Below, piece by piece: positions 19,457-33,027 of a DNA stretch of 64,000 bases (the stretch's first letter is position 1; each line of letters begins with the position of its first letter). This stretch comes from Symbiodinium natans (taxonomy: Eukaryota > Sar > Dinophyceae > Suessiales > Symbiodiniaceae), in the NCBI GenBank assembly GCA_905221605.1, contig CAJNDS010002757.1:490001-554000 (forward strand), read 5' to 3'. The position numbers and the translations under genes are program-made. A model generated the notes under the pieces. The model saw only the letters and a list, made by a program, of their open reading frames with translations. It was not told where the DNA came from and ran no database searches.

Positions 19457-19820
19457 TGGGCCCCCCCCCCTTTGGGCAAAGGGGGCTTAAGCCCCCCTTT
19501 AAGCCCCCCTTTAAGCCCCCCTTAAGCCCCCCTTCAAAGGGGTCCCTGCAAAGGGGGTCCCTTCGGGGGGGGGGGGGGGGGGGGCAAAGAGTCAAAGCCC
19601 TTGAGCCCCCCTTCAGCCCGGCTTAAGCTCCCCCTTAAGCCCCCCCTTAAGCTCCCCCTTTAAGCCCCCCTTAAGCCCCCCCATTAAGCCCCCCTTGAAG
19701 CCCCCTTCAACTCCCCTTCAATAAGCCCCCTTTAAGCTCCCCTTTAAGCCCCCCTTTAAGCTCCCCTTTAACCGTTAAGGCCCCCCCGTTTTAAGGGGCT
19801 TCAAACCCCTTTAAAGTCCC
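19457..19820. repeat. CTTAAG-C-rich satellite
   Basis: Degenerate tandem units of CTTTAAGCCCCCC (variants CTTAAG, CTTCAAG), interrupted by a G homopolymer at about 19565-19584. The CTTTAAG core is nearly palindromic. Related sequence recurs at 23.05-23.15, 23.31-23.40 and 23.56-23.59 kb. Confidence 0.9.
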
Positions 19821-19885
19821 TCTTTTTAAGCCCCTTGAAACCACTCCTAAAACTCCCCCTTGAAGCCGCAACCAAGCCCCCTGGA

Positions 19886-20252
19886 GGGTTTAGGCAGCAG
19901 TTTAAGAGGTCTAAAACTTGCTGGGCCTTTGGGCAGCAATTTAAGAAGCGTGGGCCTTCTGCGGAGGGTTTAGGCAGCAGTTTGAAAGGCCTAATACTTG
20001 CTGGGCCTTTTTTTGAAGGGTTTGGGCAGTTTAAAAGGCGTAATACTTGCTGGACCTTCTGCGGAGAGTTTAGACAGCAGTTGAAGAGGTCTGACACTTG
20101 AGCCTTTTGTGGAGGATTGTGGAGGATTTAGGCAGCAGTCTAAAAAGACCGAATACTTGCTGGGCCTTTTCTGGAAGGTTGGGCAGCGTTTAAGACGTCT
20201 AAGAGGCGTAATACCTGCTTTGGTGAAGGATTATGGCAGTAGTTTAAGAGGT
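19886..20252 (+). repeat. ~65-bp minisatellite
   Basis: Six to seven imperfect units share GTTTAGGCAGCAGTTTAAGA and ACTTGCTGGGCCTTT. The copies differ by substitutions and small indels. An open frame through them is probably incidental. Confidence 0.8.
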
Positions 20253-20259
20253 CAATGCG

Positions 20260-21170
20260 AGCATCGTGTTTGCAAAGGAGGGCTGCGCCTCCCCTTCGCT
20301 TGTTTAGCCGCGTGGAAGCATGTAAATGATTGTTCAAAAAAAAAACAAAAACATGGGTTCTTGGCAGCCCTGCGCCACGTTACTGCTGTGCAAATGGGGA
20401 AGACTGCCCCCCAACTTTCCGATATTTCAACCAGGCAAGCTTGCGTTCATTCTTTGAAACCAGAGAAGCAAGGCGCTTGCTTCTTCTTTTGTTTTTTGTG
20501 CTTGTTACTTCAGTTTTAAGAAGCAGGAAGTTCATAGCAGTGACAGAGTGCAGGGCGAAGCCAAGAAACCCATGTTTGTTTTTAGAGATGCTTTCAACTT
20601 TAACAACTTTCAGTTCCAAGTCTGTGGGGGTCACCTAATGGTTTAGCGTCTTTTTTTTGCTTTGTTTTTTTTTGTTTCTTTGGTTGGGTTGCGTGGTGCA
20701 AAAAAAAAAAAATCTCTTATTTTTTTTTTTTTTCGGGTTCCGGTGCAATCATACAGAGAAATCGCAAATTGCAACACGCCAAATTCTCAAAACCACCATT
20801 ATGTGGTTGCTGGTGCAACATCATTCAAATTGAAGGCGGGCGCGGCATTTAAAACGGTCATTTAACCATGCATGATGTTTGCGCAAACAAATGCGCCTTT
20901 GTCTCCGCTTTCCTTATGCCGCTTACCAGGTGTTCTACGCTTGCTGGTGCGAGCACGAACACATCTGTTACGACCAGCAGAGCCCATGGTTGTGGCCCCG
21001 CCGCCAGCAAGCAGCCATGGCTGCCACACAAGCCATGGCTTCTTTTCTACTTTTCCTTGAAGAAACAGCTATAACAAAATAAATCACTAAATCAAGGCCA
21101 AAAAAAATCAAAATTGCCGTACAAATGCATTTACATGGTTTAAAAAAAACAAAGGAAAAACATCGACCGT
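20260..21170. other. A/T-richer stretch with homopolymer runs, no gene seen
   Basis: Contains poly-A at about 20337-20346 and several T runs at 20650-20735. No conserved protein or RNA was recognised. Confidence 0.4.
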
Positions 21171-21255
21171 CTTAAATGCCGCTGGAAGTTGCTGCAGAAG
21201 TCCCTACACAACCTTTCTCTTCTTCCAGCAGTCTAGTTCCGCCTGTACGCGAACC

Positions 21256-21560
21256 TCAAGTTGCTGCAGAACCTTTCTTCTCTTTCAGTTCCGCCTGCAC
21301 GCAAACAAGAACCTGTGAAGTACACTTGAAAGAAGCAGAGAAGTCCAAACAGAAAATGTGCGGGCCTTGCCATGCTCGGAGGCCGGGTGCTTTTGGGCAC
21401 ATCCGCGCACGGCACAGATGTGCGAACTTGCATTCGGGCAGCTTGCATTGTCCGGTTTGGTAGCGGCGACAAATGGGCTGGCCTTTGTGCACGTCGACCC
21501 AGTTGGCAGGCAAATTAGTGATCTTGCCTTGGCCTTTGCCGCGGCCTTTCTTAGGCAGGT
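21256..21560 (-). pseudogene. CCCH zinc-finger fragment, gag-like
   Basis: On the minus strand, a Lys/Gly-rich stretch (KKGRGKGQGK) leads into CRRYQTGQCKLPECKFAHLC, a C-x7-C-x4-C-x3-H zinc finger. In my recollection this pairing of basic Gly-rich sequence and a single CCCH finger is common in dinoflagellate retroelement gag-like proteins. The frame is closed upstream by a stop near 21570, so only a fragment remains. It sits head to head with the plus-strand transposase remnant, which suggests nested elements. Confidence 0.4.
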
Positions 21561-21608
21561 GCTCCGTAAAGACAAGGTTTTTGGTGGACTAGCTTGCTTT
21601 GAGGTCTC

Positions 21609-22459
21609 TTGCAGGCGCTCTCTGGGTTCACACTTTGGAACTTGCATTTGTCACCAAACCAGGCAAGTGTCATCTTGGGTGTTGACTCTCGCCTCCGGTT
21701 GCTGTTTAAGAAGTTTAACCAGTTAGACCAGTTGAACGACGTTAAGCTGGACAAAGTGTCTTTCAGGTCCGTGGGACGTCCTGGAGGCACTTGGCAGTGG
21801 CACGGCAAGGCTCCAGCAAAGTGTGGCTGCAACGTCTTCCTTACCGTGTCACGCAGGCTGGTCAACGCGGGGGAGGACCTCTGTCTGTGGCTGAAATGAC
21901 AGAAACCTTGTTGCTGGATTCGGACGAACCCGTTCTAGCAAAAGGCTCTGTTTGCCATACCGATGGCGCGAAAGCATACAGAAGCCTAGCAAGTCCGTTA
22001 AACAACGGAACCCTTTCCAACTTTAGTTCTTTGAAGCTTTCCCACACTTGTGTCAAGCACAAGCCACCCCACCCGGAATTCACCAAAAGATTCCGGGTTG
22101 AGGTTTGGACCGGAGAGGAGTGGGAAGAACAAACGCAGTTGGGGGGAACCCAAAAGTTAGACGGGTTCTTTGCTAGCTTTCGAAGACTTGTGGGGAAGAA
22201 GCCGCTGAACACTGTTGGCTCTTCAGACTCACAAGCACCGCGGATGGAACAGCTTATGCATTTTGCAGTTCGTGCCTTCCAGTTGAAGTTTTGGTTTGCT
22301 GGTTGTGACATGTTTTCTTTGTATGGGAAGCTTCGTGAAACCGCCAGAGGTGGTCATGATGTTACCTGGACATGTTTGTCTTCATTTAAGGTTGCTGTTG
22401 ACACTTCTCCTGTACAGGCAAGCAGAGAGGCTGTCGCTAGCAGAGAAGCTGTAGAGTAG
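21609..22459 (+). pseudogene. ISXO2-like/Merlin-type DDE transposase remnant
   Basis: The plus-strand frame ending at 22459 contains a transposase core. CHTDGAKAYRSL holds the second catalytic Asp region, followed by HTCVKHKPPHPEF, then GTQKLDGFFASFRRLVGKK, the place where the family has its third acidic residue and basic helix. The family's usual Glu/Asn there is not clear; an Asp is present. The N-terminal part, with the first catalytic Asp, is not recognisable. A different frame between 21609 and 21899 looks like its decayed continuation. The family moves DNA by cut-and-paste. This copy is almost certainly inactive. Confidence 0.5.
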
Positions 22460-22586
22460 AGGTTGTTGCTTTGGACAGCCCAGCAAGCGAGCTCTTTAGC
22501 GAGCTCTTTGACGGCGAGTGAAAGAATCTGGTTTGTCCGTTTGCGGTGTTTAGGGCAGGGTTTGGGTTTTCAAGGGTCCAGACAGC

Positions 22587-22660
22587 CCCCCCCCCCCCCC
22601 CCCCCCCCCCCCCCGCCTCCCCCCCCCCACCCCCCCCACTTCCCCAACCCCCCTTTTACA
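22587..22660. repeat. Poly-C tract
   Basis: A C homopolymer of nearly 30 nt is followed by C-rich sequence. Its assembled length is unreliable. Confidence 0.9.
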
Positions 22661-23039
22661 TACTTAATCTTGCTTGCCGTGTAAAACGCCGCGCCCGGCA
22701 AGTTGAACCGAGGTCATTACTCGATGGTCAGAATTACGTACCCATCGTCAAGAACAGATAACAGACCCGCAGTGGCAAAGGGATGTTACAGGTTAGACTT
22801 TTGAAAGAAGAGGAAAGACCCATGGTGGTTTGCCAGTGGAAACATATAACTATCAAGGCAAGACCCCAAGATTCAAGGGGGTGGAATTCTTTCTTTTCGT
22901 AAAGGAAAATGAATGTTTAGAGTCTTACTTCTTTGGTTTCGAAGAATGAAATCCAAAAACAAACACAAAATGTAAAACAAGATTGGGGTGGAATTTAGAA
23001 CAAATCCCTTCTTCCTTATCTTCAAGATAAAGTAATGTT

Positions 23040-23600
23040 TACAGTCGCCCTTAAGCCCTTTATTAAGCCCCTTTAAGCTTTCCCTTAAGCCTCTTTTCCC
23101 CCTTTAACACCTTAAGTTCCCTTCAAAGCCCCCTTAAAGCCCTTTTCAAGCCCCCCCATGTGGATGCTTCTGGAGAAGGTTCGGCTAATGTTCCGGAGTG
23201 AACTTTGATTGCAGAGGCATTTTAGCTAGGAAAAGGTGAAGCTGCAGAGCCGTAATGCCACTCTTGCACTTTGTTTTGTTGTAGGTTTTGTCGCAGGTAC
23301 AAGTTCCCCTTCAAGCCCCCCCTTCAAGCCCCTTTAAGCCCCTTTAAGCTTCCTTTAAGCTCCCCTTTAAGCCCTTCTTTAAGCCCGCCTTGAAGCCTTT
23401 CTTAGGCCCGCAGTTGTTGCAGCAGGCGCAACTGGAGCATGCTCTTTTAAGCGTTTTAAAGTTGTATGCTTCTATGTTAAGCTGATGTGCGTCTTGCAGC
23501 CGGAGGCCTGTAGAAAAGTACTTCTTGCGGCCAGTTCTCCGTTGTTTGCTTTGAAGGGGCAAAGGGGGCTTAAAGGGGGCTTTAAGGGGGGGAAGCATTA
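23040..23600. repeat. Scattered CTTAAG/CTTTAAG-C repeats
   Basis: Short clusters of CCCTTTAAGC-type units at about 23046-23155, 23307-23400 and (as the G-strand) 23559-23592 match the satellite at 19.46 kb. The sequence between clusters shows no gene. Confidence 0.7.
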
Positions 23601-23929
23601 CTCCAAATTGGCTCCAATAATTTCCACTATTAGAAGACACTCCAAGAAATTCTGACAATAAACCGCGCAACCTACTCTTAAGTTCTGCACACAAGTGAAG
23701 TCTTCTTCTGGGCAACTTAAACCCTGAACATTATGGCAGATCTTCAAAACAAAAGCATGACCAGATGATGCTGACATTGCTCGCCTTGAACAAGGTCGGA
23801 CATCGAACTGATCGGTCCCGAACGAAAAGGTCACCCAATTTTCACACCTCGATGCCCGCCAAGGTGTGGGACATAACCCGCACATGCGTCCGAAATAAAA
23901 TGAAATGTTCATGTTGTTGATGTTGTTGT

Positions 23930-25205
<1,276 letters not shown>

Positions 25206-25209
25206 TCCG

Positions 25210-26085
25210 CATCCCCTGTGGTTTCCGCTGACTAAAGGCCCCCATTTTGCCCAAGTTCCAAAATCCGCCCGCTCAATTTTTGAAAACCAGAGGAGTGTAG
25301 AATGGTTCTAAATTTCACCTCCCTCGAATCTGGTTTTTTTGGTTTCTTGTGAAACAAGCATGCGCGGCTTGAAAAAGCGGGAACATTCTTGATTTGCTAA
25401 ACCCACTCTAACCTGGGTTGGATTTTAACGAGTCACAACCTGGAGGCAATAAGATGTAACAACGTTAATCTCCAACCATCCACCTTGCTTTTTTTGGTGG
25501 GGCGTTTAGAAGTGCATGAATGTCTTGGGACGGTTTAAAAATCAATAGCAGATGAGTCAGGTTTTGAAGCCTGTGACTTGTTGTGCGTATCATGTCGTAA
25601 TGCATGGCAGCTGCTTTTGATGCAGCAGGCAGACTTAGATGAAGGTAGGATCTGCTTTTGTGCAGGGCCCTGGGATGGCGGACAAGATGGCGGACAACCC
25701 AAGAAGGTGTACGACGCGAGCTCGTCATGCCATGTGCGGCTCGAGCATGATGATGTGATCAGGGCCAGGGCGGCCAACATGCTAGCAGCCGCTGTGCTGC
25801 AGCACAAGTTGCAATGTTAAATGCCTCCCAGGTAGCTTCTGACTGTCATTCGCGGAATGTCGAAGCAGCGAGCTTCGCGCTCTGTGATGGGCATCCAGAA
25901 CCAAGGTAAGTTGTTGCCAAAGTGGGCAGCACCTGCCCGTCCTTGACATGTCAATGAAGTGTGGCATGTTATGCACCGGAACAGAGGCACCCGTTTACAT
26001 TCGCGCTTAGCCGTGGTGAGTCGCCTATCCTTTCGGGCAGAACTGCGTCGGAATATTTTTAGGGCCTTTAGGGCCAGAGCTAAAC
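25210..26085. other. No recognisable gene
   Basis: Small open frames on both strands carry no conserved motif. The sequence looks unique. Confidence 0.35.
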
Positions 26086-26089
26086 TGCT

Positions 26090-26650
26090 ACTTTTACCTT
26101 AGATGGGAATGCACTTCTGAGAAAGATGCCGGCGCCAGGGGCCAGCACTCCTGCCAAAAGTAAGAGCGAAGGCACAGGAGCTTAACGCTTTGGCGATCTA
26201 GCAAAACTACTAAATTTGCCTTGGATGGAAAGGCACTTCTGAGAAAAGTGGCGGCCAAGGGCCAGCACTCCTGCCAAAAGCACGGGCGAAGGCACAGGAG
26301 TCTAACGCTTCGGCGATCTCGAGCTAAACTGCTACTTTTGCCTTGGATGGGAAGGCACTTCTGAGAAAGGTTCGGGCGCCAGGGACCAGCACTCATGCCA
26401 AAAGTAAGGGCGAAGGCACCGCTTAGGCGATCTCGAACTAAGTTGATACTTCTCCCGTGGATGGGAAGGCACTTCTGAGAAAGATACCGGCGCCAGGGTC
26501 CAGCACTCCTGCCAGAAGTAAGGGTGAAGGCACAGGAGTCTAACGCCTCGGCGATCTCGCACTAAGCTGCTACTTTTCCCTTGGATGGGAAGGCACTTCT
26601 GAGAAAGGTGCTGGCGCCAGGGACCAGCACTCCTGCCAAAAGTAAGGGCG
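26090..26650 (+). repeat. ~120-bp tandem repeat, five units
   Basis: Units begin near 26100, 26220, 26343, 26457 and 26582 with TGGATGGGAAGGCACTTCTG and share CCAGCACTCCTGCCAAAAG about 45 nt later. Spacing is 113-125 bp. Confidence 0.88.
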
Positions 26651-26994
26651 CTTTGCACGTATTTCCTTGGTGTGAACCGACTCCTCAGTTTCGTGTGAAA
26701 GACAAAAGCCCATGTGCCAACACCTTCATCGCATGTGAGCAGTTGAGCTTCGGTGTCCATGATCTGATACCCTGGCGTGCGAAAGCTTGAGCAGCACGCT
26801 GGAAAGAGTTCGGTTGCTTACTGGAGCGCGTTCGCATAATGATCTTTGAAGATTGTACCAGGTTGTTCCTTGAGATCGCCGAAACGTTAGGCTCCTGTGC
26901 CTTCGCATCTTTTGCGGATGTTTCTACAGATCCAGCCGCTTAAGGGCAATCTTGGCGTTGATCGAAAGCTGCTCTACTAGCATCGACTGGTAAA

Positions 26995-28275
26995 GAGGAG
27001 CCTGTGTCAACCCCAGCCTAAACCCTAAACCCCGAAACGCTAAGCTTGGGCATGTGGCTTAGGTCAGCAATGGCCGTTGCAATCCTGCGTGTCACGAGGA
27101 TTGGAGCCAGGCAGACCTTTGAGTTCGTAGGAAAGTCAACGCCATGTGGTTGAGAATGTGCGCAATGGATTGCAGTGGCATCCTGCGAGATTGCTCCAAA
27201 CTCCCAGATTTCACAGTGTTCCAGGGGCGCCCCGTAACAAGAAAGAGCTCTAGCTCGTAAACGCTGGCCATACTCATTTGCGAAGCCAAGTTTCTGATAC
27301 ATGCTGATTTCCTTGGTCCCTCAAGTGCGGCCTCAATGTCCGTCACTGCAGAGGGGACGTGCTCGTTGCATGGAGCATTGCCACTTAACCTCCACGCGAC
27401 ATGTGCTGCACTCGACTGGCTGCATCCGACATGCCCGGGAAGGGGAGCGCTTAACCCGAGCTTTGCCGATTCATGTAGCTCCCAGAAGAAGCGGATGGAG
27501 TCGTATCATATCTGCTTCCTCCTCCCTTGGTACTACTGCAGTGTAGTGCCGTGACTTGTGCAGCAGCTCGTACTCTTAGATGCTTTCTTGGCATCATGCT
27601 CTTGAGTCGCCGATCCTTGTGAGTGGCAGCAGCCTTCGCCCTCTCGCTGTTGAATGTAGCTGAAGAACGTTAAGAAGAATCAGCGCAATGCACTTATCAT
27701 GTCTGCCCGGTCAGTGGAAGCCGCATGACCGCCTGAAAGATCGCTGGCGTGCAGATGTTCGGTATGGCAACGTCTCCGTGGCTTCCACGAAAACTTAGTG
27801 CACGTGATCTGACGTTCTGGTGGGGCACGCAAATTGCCGTGCACACCTTGAAGGACATGAGCATCCACTTGCACAGAGGAGCCTGTATCAACCCCAGCCT
27901 GAACCCTAAACCCCACAACATCCCACACGTTAAGCCCGAAACGCTAAGCTTGGGCATGTGGCTTAGGTCAGCAATGGCCGTTGCAATCGTGCATGTCACG
28001 AGGATTGGAGCCAGGTAGACTCTTGAGTTCGTGTGAAAGCGCGGCCTCATGTCCGTCAGCGCAGAGGGGACGTGCTCGTTGCATGGAGCGTTGCCATTTG
28101 ACCTCCACGAGACATATTCTCCAAATTCCCAGACTTCCCAGTGTTCCAGGGCGCCCTGTAACAAGAAAGAGCTCTAGCTCGCAAAAGCTGGCCATACTCA
28201 ATGGCGAAGCCAAGATGCTGATACATGCTGATTAACGTGGTCCCTCAAGCGCGGCCTCAAGGTCCGTCACTGCAG
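26995..28275 (+). repeat. Shuffled segmental duplication
   Basis: Block A (26995-27145) recurs at 27876-28040, with GCTAAGCTTGGGCATGTGGC shared. Block B (27194-27330) recurs at 28119-28260, with GTAACAAGAAAGAGCTCTAG shared. Block C (27332-27402) recurs at 28043-28112, between the second copies of A and B rather than after B. The order A-B-C has become A-C-B. Confidence 0.8.
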
Positions 28276-31200
28276 AGCAAGGAGGAGTGTATCAACTTGG
28301 TATCAAGCAACCTTAGACTCCCTGGACCAGTGCAAAAGCTCCACTGTGTTTCAAGCTGTAATGACGCTTTGTACGCTGTTGTGAGACTCGGCACGCGATC
28401 CTCCAGGTGTGCCGTTGCGTGAAGTCATGGATTGTCTTGTTGCGCCCGCAACTAAATGAACGGTGTGGCCACCTGACCTGACTCCCTTTCAAACGAAGGA
28501 TGAGGGATGAAACAGCCTGGGTTAGGGTTTAGGGCTTAAGGCTTAGGGTTTAGCGTTGTTTAGTGAGTTGGGATACTTGGCAGACGGCGGCAGCTGTCAG
28601 AGACGTCGAGAGCACTTTTCTGTCCCAATGCTGTCGTAATGCCAGATCGCTTGTCCGGCTCCGGAGTCCACGAGCTCCAGCAAACGAATCAAATCCGCTA
28701 GAAGTGCCCACTTATACATCATCAAAAAAGAGGCCTTGCACGTGAGCAACAGGGCATTCTAAAGCAAACTTGCGCCTCCAAACTGAGCCCTCAGAGACAA
28801 TCCGGATTTGTGGCAGCATTCTGACAGTCAACCTTGGCAAAGCTTGCCTCGACGAGGACCTACAAGCAATTCACTCTGCACTTTGGCTGGCCGCTTGACC
28901 TCCAAGACTAGAACAGAGCATTCGTCTTGTCTCTAAGGGTGCCGCCAGAGAGCCACCGAAATGCACTTCTTAGGCCCTTGATCTCGGAGTCCTGCTTTGA
29001 GTTCTTGAGACCTCCAACGCTTGTCCCATCTTGGTGCATTCCTTCGCGTGAGTGTGTGGGACCTCTTTGATGTGTGTTGCCAGGATCAGAATGATGAGCG
29101 GCATCATGTTGAGCTGGTCCTTGCGCGGTGGTAGATCCCTTCCACTTTTGTAAATGGAGGGAGGCAGGGTCTCGGGTCCTGGTGTGCCAATATCCGTCTC
29201 CACGTTTAGGTTGGTCGGGTTGGTTGGCCTTGAGGTTCCGGCCGGACCTTCGACGCATGGAGATCCATTTTTCTTTCTCGCCTGTGTATCCTGACGTTGG
29301 TCAACCATTTCACTCCGGGGTTGCGGAGTCTCGTAGTCCTGACAGCTTTCAGGGACGTCAGGCTCCATCCCCCGTAGTCCTAGCACGCCGGGGATGGTTG
29401 TAGCCGGACCCACAGCACCTCATAGCCATGACCGGCCTTGTCACGTGGAGCCTCGAAGTGAAACTTTCCGGACGACCGTGCGCCAGCCTTTATGGAGCAG
29501 TTTTCAAGTTCCAGCTATCGACAAGCTGTGCAGGGTAGGTCTGCCCGACCGGGCGTGTGGTTGTGGCCGCAGTGGAGGCCTGCGTGAACGCAATCGTGCC
29601 GTGGAACTTGTCCCTTTTATAGGAGTTTGGTACACACTTTCCGAAGCGTAGTTGCAGCATGTTCCTGGTACTCAGAGGAATCGCGCTGCAAGTTAGCATG
29701 AAGTGAGCATGTGCAGTGTGTAATCTCAACAGACACAGGACACAGTAGAACCTCGACAGACAGCGCCTGCCGCGTGCTGCGCATGCCACACTTGCAGGAC
29801 CATTCTTGGGTGGCAGCTTCTGTATGCGACGTCTGCATAACGCACCCGCAAGCACAACCCACCATGCCGACGTTCTTCGACTGGAGGATTCTCGTTCGAG
29901 AAGCCATAGCATGTTTTTCACGCCGGTGCTGGGGCCATGCATGGCCATGCGCTAGCAGGTTAAGGCGTGCCGCCCAACAAAAGGGGTAACAAAACCCACG
30001 TGCCCTTTGTGGAATGCCGTTAAAGCTGGGGGAGACTCAACTTAGGGCTTGTTATGATGTGCCGAAAGCACGTGCCCTTCCTATCTGACTCATTCGCCAG
30101 TTTGTGTCGCAGCAGGTTGGATGCACAAACGAAAGAGTGAAGGGTCACGTGTGCTTGCGCCATCGTGAGTTGGGACCTTCGACCAGATTTGAAGGTTGAG
30201 GCTGCGCGCTGCTGAAATAGATTCATGGAAGAGGGTCTCCGTCGCACTGATCACCGCGGATCAAATCCATCCCTCCGCAAAACGCCCGACACTTAGCAAA
30301 AAGTCCCCACCCACCTGCATTGGCGGGAAATTCGTTGCCCAGGCCACAGGCACATGCAAGCAAGCACAAAACTTCGCATTCCTGACTGCTTGCCGCGAAC
30401 CTGCGTGCACGTGGGGTTTGACATTCAGTGTTGTGCCTTTTGTCACGCGGAGTCCCCTTTCATAATGCCGCCTGCCAAGACAGTGCATGTTGTGCTTTTT
30501 ACACGTACAGTGTATCCTGAGATCAGTGGGCCTCGTACGGGCATTTACCGACTCCGGCCCCGACATCTCATCGGCTCCGGCCCCGCGTCATGAAGAGGCG
30601 GTATGCACCAGGATGGTCCGAGACTGCAATCTGAGGAAGCTTTCCCAACAGTGTTTAGGGTTTAGGGTTTGGGGTTCAGGGGTTTATGTTTTAGGGTGTA
30701 GGGTTCGTTGAAGGTGCACCTGCCGGAATCGATCGGAGATTTTGGCATGGTTTCAATGAAGCCAACTGAGGTTTTTGAGCACTCAGATGGCTTCCTGGAG
30801 TGCAACTTTCTTCCATGTGCGACTCAGCAAAAAGGGTTTAGGGTTTTCCCCCAATTGGAATCACCAAGCTTCCAAGCATCAGCAGAAGTCGGATGTCCGG
30901 ATCCAAAGGGAGTGGTGTGGAGGTCAGGGTGGTAGCTTTCATCTTGCCTCGGCCAACAGAAGGGGGTCGACTCGGTCACCGGAAACTGAGGTATTTGTTG
31001 ATTCTTGAGGTTAGAGGCTGGGGTTTAGGGGTTTGGTTGTTTAGGTCGTTTAGGTTTAGGGAGGTACTTGGTCCCTGCCATGGTATTATATGACATGCAA
31101 GGAGCATGCTGTTCGTCCTCGTTAACTGGAGGCTCCAATCTCTAGCTGCAAGTAGCATGGCGTGTTCTCAGGCTTGAGCAAGAGCCTCAACAGGCTACTC

Positions 31201-32540
31201 GATGGGCTACGCTGTGATAGGATCCGATGCGGTGCTCCAAGACGCCGCGAGAGCTTTCAAGCCGAGCTGGTGGCAACTGCGTGCCAGTCAGACTTGCGAG
31301 CCGTTCGGCAGTTGAGGCTGCTTTCCTTCAGGGCTGCTCAGGCTCTCTTATTCGGCAGAACTTCGGCAGAACCTCGGACGCAGGCCGTCTTCCCCAATTT
31401 GGGCAGCTCCTTGTTCCAACCCTTGGAGGTCTGAGCTAGCAGCACCAGCTAGAACGTTGCGGACAAAGATAGGCTCACCAGGAAGCCTCATGCAAGCAGT
31501 CGACGGCGTTGAGACGGAGCGTGCGTGCCTCGCTTCGCATTGTTGGGAAAGAGGAAGTTCCGTGCAAGCGCCCCTGCAGAAAGGAGAGCCACATACAACC
31601 CAAGTCCAAGCAGCATGGTCACAGTGTGCGTGAAGCTCTTTCAACCTTAAAGATCTTGAAGCGAGAGGAGGTTGTTTGGATCCCGGTGTTGATCGTATGT
31701 AAGACCTGCGAACGCTGAACAGCTGAAGAGATGTCGGAAGCTCTTCCAGGCGCAGGGCTCAGGGCAGAGGGACCTGGTACCCTGATCTGAAAGGGTCCAC
31801 TTTTGCTGCCTTGGTTGACAGCGACCTGCCAGCCTTTGGCCCGGAAGCCTCGGTGGCCTTTTGCTTGGACTCCACTGGCTGCATGCATGCGGCATATGCG
31901 GCACAGACTAGTATGCATCAGTCTTCGCCTTGCGAGGGGCTTGGCAGTTTGGTGCAGTTTGGGGCTGATTCTGATCACGTGGACTCTATGTCACGTGCAA
32001 CATCTTGGCAAGTTTCTCCCGTTCCAAGCCATCAGGCTTACGCAAAAGCCCGTGCCTGCCTCTCTGCTCACCTCTTTTGATAAAGTTAAAAGTTGGCGAT
32101 CTAAGTTGTGGTTTCTGTAAGTTTCGCGCAGTCTTCTGCACTCAGTGGTCGGGAGGGACACAACTGCGATTCGATTGCTTCGCACTTTCTTCGTTTTTCC
32201 TCAAAAACTTACACACCGATTGTGGAACGAGAAGCGAAAAGCTTTCTGACTTTGAGCGACAAAAGAGTACTTGCTTCAATGGCATCACTACTCGCACGTC
32301 AGTGCAGATGCGGCCCTAAGCCCTAAACTGCACGCCCTCCTCGGAAGGGTAGATTGCAACTTCCCGCTATTGCGCCAGGGGATTGAAAATGCTAAGGCAC
32401 CCCGTGTGGCATTGCATATGGCCTATGGGCAGCTCGTGATTTGGTCTGAAAGCAAAATTCATTGCGCTACGGCTACGACAGCCGGGTTTAGGGGTCAGGG
32501 TTTAGGGTTAAGCCGATTTCGGAAGTACATCCCGCCTGCC
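28275..32540. other. Gene-poor stretch with degenerate telomere-type repeats
   Basis: Short TTTAGGG-type patches lie at about 28519-28556, 30653-30706, 31010-31062 and 32485-32512. No protein domain was recognised. The minus-strand frames at 28.97-29.41 kb are open but featureless. Confidence 0.4.
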
Positions 32541-32571
32541 ATGTGACAGTGGCCGGGGCTCTGGTAGTCTT

Positions 32572-33027
32572 TTGCTTCGCCCGCGCAGGCATGCCACTCT
32601 ACTCAGACAGGGCCGTTCTCTCTGGCGTGACCCCCCTCCCGCACCTCGGCCTTTTAGTGCAGAGAACATCACTGCTCAGTCTGAGGCATGTGCCCCCGAA
32701 GCAATTGTGCTACATGGCTCGCAAAGTGGGTGCTGCGAATTATTTGAGTACTTGCAAAGCAGGGTGCTTGCTACTTGCCCTGCATTCTATCTGGAGGCCC
32801 TCTGTGGACAGCCACGTGTAGAATCCTTGGCGGAGCATCCTCAGAGTGCCCTTTGGAGACACCTGGTCCAACTCTTGGGCCTTCGCATCAAGTTGCCCAG
32901 GTGTGCAGCAACTCCTGGCCCACTGTGCGCAGAAATACAAGCATCCCTCCATGCGAAAGAAAAGGGCTTCCAAAGGAGTATCCGCCCAAACTCGCAAATA
33001 ATTTGCCGTCAAGCTCTCCTGGCCTAG
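32572..33027 (+). CDS. Possible exon, unknown protein
   Basis: A frame of ~150 codons has balanced composition in its second half (HGSQSGCCELFEYLQSRVLA, then HPQSALWRHLVQLLGLRIKL). It follows a TTTAGGG-type patch at 32485-32512 and precedes a CCCTAAA patch at 33268-33284. No family was recognised. Weak call. Confidence 0.22.
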   Translation: MLRPRRHATLLRQGRSLWRDPPPAPRPFSAENITAQSEACAPEAIVLHGSQSGCCELFEYLQSRVLATCPAFYLEALCGQPRVESLAEHPQSALWRHLVQLLGLRIKLPRCAATPGPLCAEIQASLHAKEKGFQRSIRPNSQIICRQALLA

